A DNA stretch of 14,844 nt from Eggerthellaceae bacterium (lineage in GTDB: Bacteria > Actinomycetota > Coriobacteriia > Coriobacteriales > Eggerthellaceae). Numbering within the stretch: position 1 is the stretch's first letter; each line of letters starts with the position of its first letter. The stretch lies in contig DMNP01000077.1 of the NCBI GenBank assembly GCA_003452695.1, positions 2,034 through 16,877 of the forward strand, given 5' to 3'. Both the position numbers and the translations under genes were made by a program. A model generated the notes under the pieces. That model worked only from the letters and a program-made list of their open reading frames with translations. It was not told where the DNA came from and searched no databases. Of this stretch, positions 6,320 through 14,041 are shown piece by piece.

Positions 6320-8878
6320 ATGGGGTTGAAGCTGGCAAATCGAACGGTAGCCATCGTCTTTATCGCGCTACTGGCGGTCGGCGTGTGCTTGGCATCCGGC
6401 TATCGGGTAGACACCGCGAGCGCTGCCGAGGGCGTCAAACCTGGGGTCATTGCGCTGAAATCGGGGGCGGCATATTCGGAGGACGATTCCGCCACGGACA
6501 TGGCAATCGTAGACGGCATGGCGCAGCCCGTCTTCGCGTATTCCGACGTCCATGCCAAGGGCTACACGAACGCGACCAGCGAGCTCTACCGTTTCATCGT
6601 CTATGTGGAGACCGATTACGACACCGACCTCGATGGGAAATGCGACCTGGTGAAGACCTTCGTGCAGGTGCCTCGCGCCGCCGTTGAGGGTAAGTACCGG
6701 GCGCCGGTCATCTTCCGGGCCGATCCGTACAGCGCGGGCATGCGGGCAAACGGGAGCAGCTTCAAATTCGGCAGCCCGTCGGTCGACGATGCGGCGCTCA
6801 TGGGCAGGCCGGCCCACCGCACGCCCACCTCGTCCATCACAACTGAGAACCTGGCCTTGGATCAAACGCTGACGAAAGCGTCCGACTGGAGCTACGAGAT
6901 TGACGGAATCACCTATCCCAGCGGCACGACCTCGCTCGATTACTACCTTGTGCGCGGGTTCGCCACGGTGCAGGCGGCGGGCCTGGGGACGTATGGGTCG
7001 GAGGGCGTCGAGTGCTGCGGGACGGTGATGGAGCGCGATGCGTTCGTCGACGTCGTGGAATGGCTGCACGGCGCTGATGGGCGGAGGGCCTTTGCGGACG
7101 CCCAAGGCAGCAGAGAGGTGAAGGCGACCGATTGGTCGAGCGGGCACGTGGGCATGACGGGCCTGTCATACCCGGGCGCCATGTGCTACGAGGTGGCGAC
7201 GTCTGGCGTCGAGGGCCTCGACACGGTGGTTCCCGTTGCCGGTCCATCCAGCTGGTACGACTCCAGTAACAGGCAGGGCATCAGCATATTTTCCAGCATG
7301 AGCTACAACTACACGACTGTGCTCGCCGATTCCTGTGCAAGCCGCCTGTTCGCCGATGCCAGCGCGGGGAGAGCGCCAGACGCGGGGCTGCTTGACCTCT
7401 ACCAGCGCTACCGCACCTACCTGAGCGATGCGCAGGTGCAGCTTGCAGGCGACTACGGCCCGTACTGGGCGGCGCGGGATTGGCATACCGGACAGACCGG
7501 CATGAGGGCATCGGCGCTCATCGTGACGGGCCTGAACGACGAGAACGTGACCACCAAGCACTTCGACCTCATGCGCGACGCGTTTTTGGCATCGGGGTGT
7601 GAGGTGAAGGTTCTGCTCCACCAGAATGGCCATGTTGTCCCGGCGGACGAGGCCGACCACTCCGATATCATGATAGGCGGGCACACCTACCTTGAGTGGC
7701 TGAACCTTTGGTTCACGCGCGCCTTGCTCGGCGAGGACAACGAGGCGGCTTCGCTGCCCGACTTCACGGTGCAGAGCAATGTGGACGGCTCGTTCTACAA
7801 CAGCAGCTACTGGAACTCTGACAACGCGGTTGCGTTGCGCCCCGCCGGTACCGGCGAGACCACCGTCCACGCGAAGGGTGCCCCCCTGTCGGTCGATTAC
7901 TCAAAAGAGCCGTTCACGGGCAAGCCGAGCGCAAACGCCGCGGTGTGGACGCTACCCGTGACCGAGGAGTTCACGATCGCAGGCAGGATCCCCGTGCACG
8001 TGCGCGCGAAAGTCGACGACGTTGCAGAAGGCGACATCCCGATGTGCGCCGTGCTCCTCGACGTGGCAGATAAGCCCTTCGACGCTTTCATGGTCGGGGG
8101 TGCTCCGCAACACGAGCTTCTGCTTGCGGGCGAGGGGAATTCGCGCGACTACAACATCGTGCGGTGGACGCAGGGCAAGACGACCAAGAAGAAGGTGGCC
8201 TCCGGCGGCATGGACCTGCGCAATCCGGAGGCGGACTACGAGCCCGTCACGGCCGCGAAGCGGGCCGAGCCGATCCAGGCCGATACGTACTACGACTACA
8301 CGATCTGGCTTGACCCCACGTACTACACGGTGCGCGCCGGGCACCGCCTCGAGCTGTACGTCGTGCCGTTTTTGGACTACACCCGCTACGAGGACAAGGA
8401 CACGCAGAACTACATGCTAGAGCGGATGGGGCTCGACCCGTCTTCGCTCATGAACCTGCGCACCGATTACAGCTTCACCATCGAGGACGCGAAGAGTTAT
8501 GCGGTTTTGCCCGTAGCCGGGGAGCAGGTGCCCGGCGGCGATGACCCTTCGAAACCCCTGCCGAGCCCGAACGCTTGTGGGCCGACGATCGTTCAGGGCG
8601 ATGGCGCTACGCCGAACACCGAGTCTGAGGCGGCTGAAGGCGAAACCAGCGGGCCGGCTCCTGATCAGAGGGCACTTGAGGGTGGGAGCGACTTGTCGAT
8701 CCCCGAATCAATCACGAGCCAATCGAGCACGCAGTCCCCATCAAAGCCTGCTGAGAGCAGGGTTCCCCGCACGGCGGATGCGCTGCCGTGCGGTGCGGCA
8801 GCGGTTCTGGCCTTCGTCGCCGTCGCGGCTGCAGGGGTGATGGCGCGGGCTGCCAGAAAACGCGAAGGCAAGAATTAG
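6320..8878 (+). CDS. Secreted, wall-anchored S15 Xaa-Pro dipeptidyl-peptidase-like hydrolase
   Basis: An 852-aa protein with a signal peptide (KLANR then a hydrophobic run about 9-25, probable cleavage after ASA near 35). The catalytic alpha/beta hydrolase domain shows the nucleophile elbow GLSYPG (Ser283), Asp407 in GLNDENV and His438 in NGHV, the S15/CocE-NonD triad. A beta-rich PepX C-terminal domain follows (PTYYTVRAGHRLELYV). The tail is a low-complexity Ser/Pro spacer, VPRTA (815-819), a hydrophobic helix and a basic end (ARKREGKN), a sortase-type signal with A in place of the usual G. The family removes Xaa-Pro dipeptides from N-termini or hydrolyses esters/amides. ATG 6320 was chosen over GTG 6308 because GAGGTG lies at the right distance. 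It sits between two RiPP precursor genes, one with a core full of Xaa-Pro pairs. A terminator-like hairpin follows. Confidence 0.88.
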   Translation: MGLKLANRTVAIVFIALLAVGVCLASGYRVDTASAAEGVKPGVIALKSGAAYSEDDSATDMAIVDGMAQPVFAYSDVHAKGYTNATSELYRFIVYVETDYDTDLDGKCDLVKTFVQVPRAAVEGKYRAPVIFRADPYSAGMRANGSSFKFGSPSVDDAALMGRPAHRTPTSSITTENLALDQTLTKASDWSYEIDGITYPSGTTSLDYYLVRGFATVQAAGLGTYGSEGVECCGTVMERDAFVDVVEWLHGADGRRAFADAQGSREVKATDWSSGHVGMTGLSYPGAMCYEVATSGVEGLDTVVPVAGPSSWYDSSNRQGISIFSSMSYNYTTVLADSCASRLFADASAGRAPDAGLLDLYQRYRTYLSDAQVQLAGDYGPYWAARDWHTGQTGMRASALIVTGLNDENVTTKHFDLMRDAFLASGCEVKVLLHQNGHVVPADEADHSDIMIGGHTYLEWLNLWFTRALLGEDNEAASLPDFTVQSNVDGSFYNSSYWNSDNAVALRPAGTGETTVHAKGAPLSVDYSKEPFTGKPSANAAVWTLPVTEEFTIAGRIPVHVRAKVDDVAEGDIPMCAVLLDVADKPFDAFMVGGAPQHELLLAGEGNSRDYNIVRWTQGKTTKKKVASGGMDLRNPEADYEPVTAAKRAEPIQADTYYDYTIWLDPTYYTVRAGHRLELYVVPFLDYTRYEDKDTQNYMLERMGLDPSSLMNLRTDYSFTIEDAKSYAVLPVAGEQVPGGDDPSKPLPSPNACGPTIVQGDGATPNTESEAAEGETSGPAPDQRALEGGSDLSIPESITSQSSTQSPSKPAESRVPRTADALPCGAAAVLAFVAVAAAGVMARAARKREGKN

Positions 8879-8908
8879 GCCAGGTGCCGAATCGAGCGTT
8901 ACCTGGCC
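8878..8908 (+). terminator. Hairpin terminator of the S15 peptidase gene
   Basis: A perfect 8-bp stem (GGCCAGGT at 8878-8885, ACCTGGCC at 8901-8908) begins at the stop codon and is followed by ATGGTTTA. The T run is weak. Confidence 0.55.
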
Positions 8909-8975
8909 ATGGTTTAAAGAGCATGCGCAGATTGCGCCGATTGCCGTGCGTGCGGGTGCCGGGGCTTCCGTGGCA

Positions 8976-9021
8976 GCGCCCGATACCTGGACGAAGGAAG
9001 CCGTCGCTGCGTATCGGGCGC
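8976..9021. repeat. 11-bp perfect inverted repeat downstream of precursor B
   Basis: GCGCCCGATAC at 8976-8986 and GTATCGGGCGC at 9011-9021 are perfect complements around a 24-base loop. It lies 42 bases beyond the stop of the minus-strand precursor gene and 67 bases beyond the S15 terminator. It has no T run on either strand, so it is either an RNA 3'-end stabiliser or processing structure, a protein site, or a decayed mobile-element end. Confidence 0.55.
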
Positions 9022-9062
9022 CGTCAAGATGGAGCCGATAAGTACCGTTTTACAAAGAGCGG

Positions 9063-9341
9063 TTATTCGGTGCCAGGGGTGTTGTCGGTAATGGGGTCCG
9101 CTGTGGGAAGTACGCTGTCAGGGGAAGTTTGAGGTTGGGGCGTGGGCTGAGGTCTTGTCTTCTTGAGGGGCCTGCGGCGCGGACGAATAACCTTCTTTTT
9201 GCTAACGCCGCCCGCAATACCGTCCAGGTCCTCATCGGACAGCTCGATGCCCTCGGCTTCCGCAAGGTTCGTCAGCTCTTCGACGGTTTCGCACGACTCG
9301 ATCTTTTCCTGCAATTCAGGGCTCAGATCCTCGAGTTTCAT
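9063..9341 (-). CDS. Nif11-like precursor peptide B with a Pro/basic-rich core
   Basis: A 92-aa precursor. Its 45-residue leader (MKLEDLSPELQEKIESCETV start, LSDEDLDGIAGG end) matches precursor A in length and in most conserved positions, including a Cys at position 17. The 47-residue core has no Cys: it begins VSKKKVIRPRRRPLKKTR, continues with QPTPQPQTSP and ends ITDNTPGTE, so it is strongly basic first, then Pro/Thr-rich. The ATG at 9341 has a perfect AAGGAGG site; an in-frame upstream ATG at 9425 lacks one. It is divergent from the radical SAM maturase, with a large inverted repeat in the gap. The Xaa-Pro pairs could be targets of the neighbouring S15 peptidase; that is speculative. Confidence 0.8.
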   Translation of the reverse strand: MKLEDLSPELQEKIESCETVEELTNLAEAEGIELSDEDLDGIAGGVSKKKVIRPRRRPLKKTRPQPTPQPQTSPDSVLPTADPITDNTPGTE

Positions 9342-9379
9342 GTCGTTCCTCCTTCGGTCGATTTCCTTTTGCTTGTAGT

Positions 9380-9428
9380 ACGTTGGCAAGAGGCCCTTCA
9401 TCTCAGCTGAAATGGCGCTTGCCAACGT
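9380..9428. repeat. Large perfect inverted repeat in the precursor B / maturase gap
   Basis: ACGTTGGCAAG at 9380-9390 and CTTGCCAACGT at 9418-9428 are perfect 11-bp arms 27 bases apart; the loop contains the palindrome TCAGCTGA. It starts 38 bases upstream of the precursor B start codon, so it is either in its 5' leader RNA or at its promoter, and it is about 65 bases upstream of the maturase -10 box. It is a good candidate for an operator or structured leader. Confidence 0.6.
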
Positions 9429-9493
9429 GCTCTAAGCGCTGTTCGCCGGGCTGCAAAGCTGTTTCCGCGTTTCATCGTTTCCAGATGCGCGCG

Positions 9494-9502
9494 TGCTAGA
9501 AT
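9494..9502 (+). promoter_or_regulatory. Extended -10 promoter of the radical SAM-Fic operon
   Basis: TGC-TAGAAT (-10 hexamer 9497-9502) lies 37 bases before the maturase ATG. The same element at the same distance is kept in the truncated copy at 2798-2806, although the sequence between has diverged, which supports function. No convincing -35 is seen. Confidence 0.5.
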
Positions 9503-9539
9503 GCCCGCAAAAGGGTAGTTCAAGATTCGAGAGGCGTTC

Positions 9540-10877
9540 ATGGAGCAGGCAAAAGGGAGCGCGGAGCGCACGGCAGGCGAAGCGGGCTGGCATGCCTCCC
9601 GGTACAACCTGATGGCGAAGGTACCGGGTTCGGACAACGTGGCGATCGCCAACCTCTTCAAGGGCACCTGTGCAGAGTACAACCTTATCGAGGTGTATCT
9701 CCTCTCCATGATCGAACAGTTGAGCGAGCGCCATCCCGTGATCGACCGGTTTGCAAAGCGCGGCGTTGTCTGCAACTTCGACGAGCGCGCGGCTCTCGAG
9801 ACGTTTGCGCGCGCCGCCTGCGGTCACGCGCACTGCGTCGAGCTCACCATCTGCCCGACGATGGGCTGCAACTTCGACTGCCCGTACTGCTTCGAGGACC
9901 ACGGGCGGGGGAGGATGGCGCCCGATGTCCAAGACGATGTCGTGGCGCTCGCGGGGCGCATGGTCGATGCATGCGGTGCCGACGATTTGGCTGTCACATG
10001 GTTTGGCGGCGAGCCGCTGCTCGCGCCCGATGTCGTCGAATCCCTGTCGAAGAGGCTCATGGCGCTCGTGGACGAACGCGGCGGCACCTATACGGCATCC
10101 ATCATCACCAACGGCTACCTTCTCACACAGGATAACGTCGACCTGCTTGCACGGTGCAAGGTCGCCTCCGCCCAAGTGACCATCGATGGGCTCGGGGCAA
10201 CGCACGATGCCACGCGGCGGCTCGCGGGAGGTGGGCCGACCTTCGATCGCATCGTGGCCAATTTGCGTGACTGCGCGATTCCCTTCAAGGTGGCTGTGCG
10301 CCACAACGTGCACGGCGCCAACATGCGCGAAATAGACGAGCTCAGAACCTTCGTCGAGCGAATTGCCGAAGAGTCGGGCAACAATCTGGCTTACTATCCC
10401 TATCCGGTCGTCGACAGCGAAGCGGCGCAAGGGCGCGAAGGGCAGGTCGGCTTGATCTGCGCTTCAGATGAGTCCGAGGTCGGCATTCGTCGAATGGCGC
10501 GCGATTTCCGCAGCGGTCGCGGTGTCTTCTGCGGTGCGCAGAGCATCTGGAACATCGGCATCGACGACCGTGGCAATCTGCAGAAATGCTGGGAGGCGCT
10601 CGGCAGGCCCGAGCTGTCGTTCGGCACGGCGCGCGACTGGGATCCTGCAAGCCCGCTCGCAACGGCATCGGCTCCCGACAACCTCACCAGGTACCTCAAC
10701 AGCGCATTGCCCGTTTTGGACGAAGAGTGCCGCGAATGCGTGTGGCTGCCCCACTGCGCTGGCGGCTGCCCCCACAGACGCCTGTCGGACGGGCGCCAAT
10801 GCGTCGCCTACAAGGATGACGCCGAAGCCTATGTGCTTGCCCTGCATGCGAGGATCGGGGAGGCACATGAGCGGTGA
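9540..10877 (+). CDS. Radical SAM/SPASM peptide maturase
   Basis: A 445-aa protein. The N-terminal ~100 residues precede the core (probable leader-binding region). The radical SAM motif is CNFDCPYC (Cys110, 114, 117; CxxxCxxC) preceded by an extra Cys105, followed by WFGGEP (154-159), the SAM-binding GGEP motif, and TNGYLLT. The C-terminus holds a complete seven-Cys SPASM set: Cys331, Cys350 (in GNLQKC), Cys397/400/406/410 (CxxC-x5-CxxxC) and Cys421, which would bind two auxiliary 4Fe-4S clusters. SPASM maturases form thioether or carbon-carbon links in precursor peptides. The ATG at 9540 has only a modest GAGAGG site. It is divergent from precursor B and overlaps the Fic gene by 11 bases. 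The domain call is sure; the substrate is inferred to be one or more of the three Nif11-like precursors. Confidence 0.92.
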   Translation: MEQAKGSAERTAGEAGWHASRYNLMAKVPGSDNVAIANLFKGTCAEYNLIEVYLLSMIEQLSERHPVIDRFAKRGVVCNFDERAALETFARAACGHAHCVELTICPTMGCNFDCPYCFEDHGRGRMAPDVQDDVVALAGRMVDACGADDLAVTWFGGEPLLAPDVVESLSKRLMALVDERGGTYTASIITNGYLLTQDNVDLLARCKVASAQVTIDGLGATHDATRRLAGGGPTFDRIVANLRDCAIPFKVAVRHNVHGANMREIDELRTFVERIAEESGNNLAYYPYPVVDSEAAQGREGQVGLICASDESEVGIRRMARDFRSGRGVFCGAQSIWNIGIDDRGNLQKCWEALGRPELSFGTARDWDPASPLATASAPDNLTRYLNSALPVLDEECRECVWLPHCAGGCPHRRLSDGRQCVAYKDDAEAYVLALHARIGEAHER

Positions 10878-11778
10878 GAAGTTGCGGGCCTCGGGCGGTG
10901 CGAGCCTCTTGACCGAGCGTGCGGTTGCCGAGCTGCGAGAAAGCAAGGCGCTTGCGAAACTCGTTGACGAGCTGCGGCAACGGGAGGCCGCGCTCGCTTG
11001 CCGCCTGCGGGAGGCAGGGCCGGCCCATGTGCGGTTCGCCTGCGAATCGTGCATTGCCGACATGCTGGGTAGCGAAGCCGCACTGTTGCGTGGCGCCGAT
11101 TCGCGGCAAAGCAAGGAACCCGAACCGGGCGACGAGGTGGGCGCATCTGTGTTTGCGCAGGCGATTCTCACGTTAAGGGGAACTCCCAAGATGGCGCTCC
11201 GGCGCAGGGAGGCCCGCGAGGCCGCGAGGGCCTACGCGTACCTGAGTGCGGAGAGGCCGCTCGTACCGCAACGCGCGGGCGATTTCCAAACCCTATGGGA
11301 GATAGCCCAAGAAGGCGAACCGCGCTTGAGCATGAAGTTCCCCTCGTCTGAATTCCGCACCGGCACGAGCTTCATAATCGACGAAGAGGCACCGGACGGG
11401 TGCCTGCGCCTGAACACCAGCCCGGAAAACATCGTGCGAGAACTGGAAGAGCTGGTCGTGTTTCTGCGGGACGAGACTCTGATGGACGAGGCGCGGGCCG
11501 CAGCAGCGTACGCCTCGTGCATGTTCACGCACCCCTTCGACGATGGAAACGGGCATGCGGGGCGCTTGCTCATGCTCTTCGCGATGGCGCCGGGTTATTC
11601 CCTCCTGACCAACGTCTGCGTCTCGCGCACGCTTGCGGTGAGGAGAAAGGACCTCGGCGATGCCGTTCAGCTGCTGTACGAAGGAGCGAGCACGTTGGCC
11701 GAGTTCTGCCTGTTCGCGCTCGGTTTCTTGTACGGAACGCATCGCGAGGCGGCTATCCTGCTCGATTCCGCGCGATGA
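10867..11778 (+). CDS. Fic-family protein
   Basis: A 303-aa protein. The Fic core motif HPFDDGNGHAGR lies at residues 222-233, matching HxFx(D/E)GNGRxxR except that the first Arg is His (His230). The catalytic His222 is kept, with a plausible flap upstream (RTGTSFIIDE and SPENIVRELEEL, 164-196). No inhibitory (S/T)xxxE(G/N) helix is obvious. Fic proteins mostly transfer AMP, and sometimes phosphate, UMP or phosphocholine, to Ser, Thr or Tyr. The N-terminal ~130 residues are Arg/Ala-rich, helical and unassigned. The start overlaps the maturase stop by 11 bases, with GGGAGG ahead of ATG 10867, so the two are translationally coupled and probably act on the same pathway. It could modify the peptide, regulate the maturase, or be a toxin. 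Confidence 0.85.
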   Translation: MSGEKLRASGGASLLTERAVAELRESKALAKLVDELRQREAALACRLREAGPAHVRFACESCIADMLGSEAALLRGADSRQSKEPEPGDEVGASVFAQAILTLRGTPKMALRRREAREAARAYAYLSAERPLVPQRAGDFQTLWEIAQEGEPRLSMKFPSSEFRTGTSFIIDEEAPDGCLRLNTSPENIVRELEELVVFLRDETLMDEARAAAAYASCMFTHPFDDGNGHAGRLLMLFAMAPGYSLLTNVCVSRTLAVRRKDLGDAVQLLYEGASTLAEFCLFALGFLYGTHREAAILLDSAR

Positions 11779-11823
11779 GCGAGGCTCCAATTCCCATCGC
11801 GCGATTAGCGCGTTCGCCCGCCA

Positions 11824-12783
11824 TCATGCATCCCCGTAGATGAGCACGCGGGTTCTCTCCATGACGTTCAGGAACGGATCGCCTTCGGGCTTGTAGGGCG
11901 GGAGGTGCAGCTCAACCTTTCGGCCGAGGGCTTCTTTCAGTTCGCGCCTGAGGTCGAAGTAGCGATATCCCAGATGAACGCCGGGGGACATCTCTGCCAT
12001 CATGTCGATGTCGGAGCGCTCGTTCGCCCAGCCGTACGCGAACGAGCCGAAGACCCACGCGCGCGCGACGCCCCAGCGCTTCAGGATTGGCGCGGCGATA
12101 TGGCCGAGTTCTTCGAGCGTCATGACGCCATCGGTGCAGTTCTCGTCGGCGCATCCCTCGAGCGCATCTCCGTCGACGAATACGAGGGGGTTCCCGCTTT
12201 CCAGCGCCACCTCTTCCACGCGCTTGCGCACGAGGTCGGCTGCTTGGGCGTTTTCCCCGTTCGTCTTCATGCACACTTCCACGACGAAGCGGTAAGGGGT
12301 GCGCAGGTTGTCCATGACCTTGTCAAACACGTCGCCCGGCCCCGTGACGGCCACGCGCACGCGTTTCACGCGGCAGCTCTCGAGCAGGGCCACCGCACGT
12401 CGATCGAGCAGCTCGCCGCCCGTCACGACCGTGGCCCGAATCCCGGCGCCGCGTTCGGCCGTGACCGTCCTGAGCGCGTCCGTGATGTTGCGTATGACGT
12501 CAAGGGCGCACAGCGGCTCATCGCCGCACCACACGACGCCGAGCTCTACGGCCTTGCTTGCGTCGAGCAGACGGTCGGCAAGCGCCACTATATCGCCTTG
12601 CTCGGCTTCGCTCAGCCTGGTTACGCTTGGCGTGCTCGAGCATTCGCGGGAGTCGATGCCCGCTGGGTTAATGCGGAGGTAGATGCGCTTCGGATGGGGG
12701 TTCTCCTCTCCGAGGGCCGCCTCTATCCGCTCGAGCGTGCCTCTTCGCTCCCAAGCGCATATGTCATGTATCGGTTCGCGCAA
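11824..12783 (-). CDS. Degenerate radical SAM domain fused to a minimal nucleotidyltransferase
   Basis: A 319-aa protein. Residues 33-210 align with residues 99-293 of the maturase at 9540: VVWCGDEPLCALDVI with VTWFGGEPLLAPDVV, then VTGGELLDRRAVALLESC with ITNGYLLTQDNVDLLARC. At the cluster site the triad CxxxCxxC reads Asp44-Cys48-Thr51 and the GGEP motif reads CGDEP, so cluster and SAM binding are almost certainly lost. The SPASM domain is absent; in its place residues 220-319 form a minimal nucleotidyltransferase (GSFAYGWANERSDID, 246-260, Asp258/Asp260; probable third acid Glu291 in KVELHLP). Such domains transfer NMP to protein or RNA. The start is a TTG at 12783 six bases after GAGGAGG; no in-frame ATG is near. 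It lies 19 bases after the kinase gene and converges with Fic across 45 bp. The maturase-like half may grip the precursor leader. Confidence 0.85.
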   Translation of the reverse strand: MREPIHDICAWERRGTLERIEAALGEENPHPKRIYLRINPAGIDSRECSSTPSVTRLSEAEQGDIVALADRLLDASKAVELGVVWCGDEPLCALDVIRNITDALRTVTAERGAGIRATVVTGGELLDRRAVALLESCRVKRVRVAVTGPGDVFDKVMDNLRTPYRFVVEVCMKTNGENAQAADLVRKRVEEVALESGNPLVFVDGDALEGCADENCTDGVMTLEELGHIAAPILKRWGVARAWVFGSFAYGWANERSDIDMMAEMSPGVHLGYRYFDLRRELKEALGRKVELHLPPYKPEGDPFLNVMERTRVLIYGDA

Positions 12784-12802
12784 GGCGAGCCTCCTCGGTT
12801 GG

Positions 12803-13987
12803 TCAGCGGCCGGTAACGGTTCTCACGTAGTTCAGCTGCATATCGAAAAGCTCATGGGCGATGGCAGGGTAGTCAGCGGGAATCTCCTCGCAGCCAGAGA
12901 GCGCCAATTCCAGCTCGTCGCCGAATCCGTCGAGACGCGAAGGGTCGAACCACGAGTAGTCCCACGATGGATCAACGTTGCTGTACCAGGCCGCGGTGAA
13001 CATGGCGGCCGCCGCGCGGTCCGTATGCGTTTTGCTTGAAAGCTGGGCGCCAAAGGTGCCGAAGGCACCGGAGAGGTCGTAGAAGGGGGCGGGGCGCATG
13101 GCACCCGAATCGGTTTTCCTGATGAGGCCCAGGTTGCCGGAGTGAAAGTCGATCTTGAACAGGAGCGACTCGACGACGGCCATTTTCGCGATGGCCTGCA
13201 GGGGGCGTGCGACACGGGCCGACTCCAGCATTTCCATGACCCCGTCTTTCCAGTCCCCGGGGACGTGGGGCGGAAGCTCGGATTGCTCGAAGGCCGTAGC
13301 GCCCAATATGGTGGGAGGGTTCAGCAGGTCCTCGTTGCGGTTCACCATGCACGGGCAGGACGCGTAGGTCGTTTTGCCAATCTGCACGGGCTCGTAGGGC
13401 AGGTACTCGCCTTCGTCGAGCATGCGCGAGAGCATACGCGAGCTGAGCACCTCGCCGACGAGCTCGCATGGTCCGTCGAAGGGCGCCTTGACGAGGCGCG
13501 CACCGTCCTCGGCGTGCAGCCACGCCTTTCGAGCGCCGCCGCCGCAGGTTAGGTCGGGGACGAAGGGGTCTGCATGCGCGAGCATGCGGTAGTCGCGGGC
13601 GAGCGCCGCCTTCCCAAAGGCGTCGTCCCATCCGTTGTCGAAGAAGTTCGATCCTGCCCACGTGATGGTATCGCCTTGCATGCGGTACCAGTATTGATCG
13701 GACAGCGTAAAGCCATGGGCCCGAATGGCCAGCTGGACTGGGTGGGATGCAGAAAGCGCCTCCAGGATATGCGGGAGGTCCTTGCGGTTGCGGGCCAGAT
13801 GACGGCGCCCGACGAACGTCCTGAGCGCCCGCCTCGAGCGCTGAGTCCTATCAATCACCCCGAGCGGTGCGAGGTCGGCGCGCTCGAGCAACCGCACGTC
13901 GCCAACCTCGCCCGTTTCAACGCTCAGGCGAAACGCGAGCACCTCGTCCTCGCGATGCATGAGGGTTACGTCCGTGCCCGCCTCCAT
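12803..13987 (-). CDS. HipA-like protein kinase, second paralogue
   Basis: A 394-aa protein. Its HipA-type kinase core is clear: GGGARKAW (149-156) and LVKAPF (165-170) for nucleotide binding, KIDFHSGNLGLI with catalytic Asp280 and Asn285, and PFYDLSGAFG with metal Asp304, the last very close to the PFYDVLS of HipA. The N-terminal block LSDQYWYR / ITWAGSNFFDNGWDD (95-122) is shared with the kinase at 307-1428. HipA kinases phosphorylate Ser/Thr. No HipB-type repressor is next to it. Instead it is the second gene of an operon: 101 bases downstream of the Ser/Cys-rich precursor C and 19 bases upstream of the nucleotidyltransferase fusion. The ATG at 13987 has a poor ribosome site. A role in phosphorylating the precursor core is attractive but inferred. 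Confidence 0.88.
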   Translation of the reverse strand: MEAGTDVTLMHREDEVLAFRLSVETGEVGDVRLLERADLAPLGVIDRTQRSRRALRTFVGRRHLARNRKDLPHILEALSASHPVQLAIRAHGFTLSDQYWYRMQGDTITWAGSNFFDNGWDDAFGKAALARDYRMLAHADPFVPDLTCGGGARKAWLHAEDGARLVKAPFDGPCELVGEVLSSRMLSRMLDEGEYLPYEPVQIGKTTYASCPCMVNRNEDLLNPPTILGATAFEQSELPPHVPGDWKDGVMEMLESARVARPLQAIAKMAVVESLLFKIDFHSGNLGLIRKTDSGAMRPAPFYDLSGAFGTFGAQLSSKTHTDRAAAAMFTAAWYSNVDPSWDYSWFDPSRLDGFGDELELALSGCEEIPADYPAIAHELFDMQLNYVRTVTGR

Positions 13988-14041
13988 GGATCGTCCAGCA
14001 TTTCCGAGCAGTTCCCTTCGGCGCGTTTTCGAACCTGCCCG

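Noticed and set aside
7166..7870. 234-codon open frame on the minus strand
   Set aside because: Shadow of the S15 peptidase gene.
9432..10430. 332-codon open frame on the minus strand
   Set aside because: Shadow of the radical SAM gene; the plus strand has complete radical SAM and SPASM motifs.
11905..12816. 303-codon open frame on the plus strand
   Set aside because: Antisense of the nucleotidyltransferase fusion, whose motifs and ribosome site are clear.
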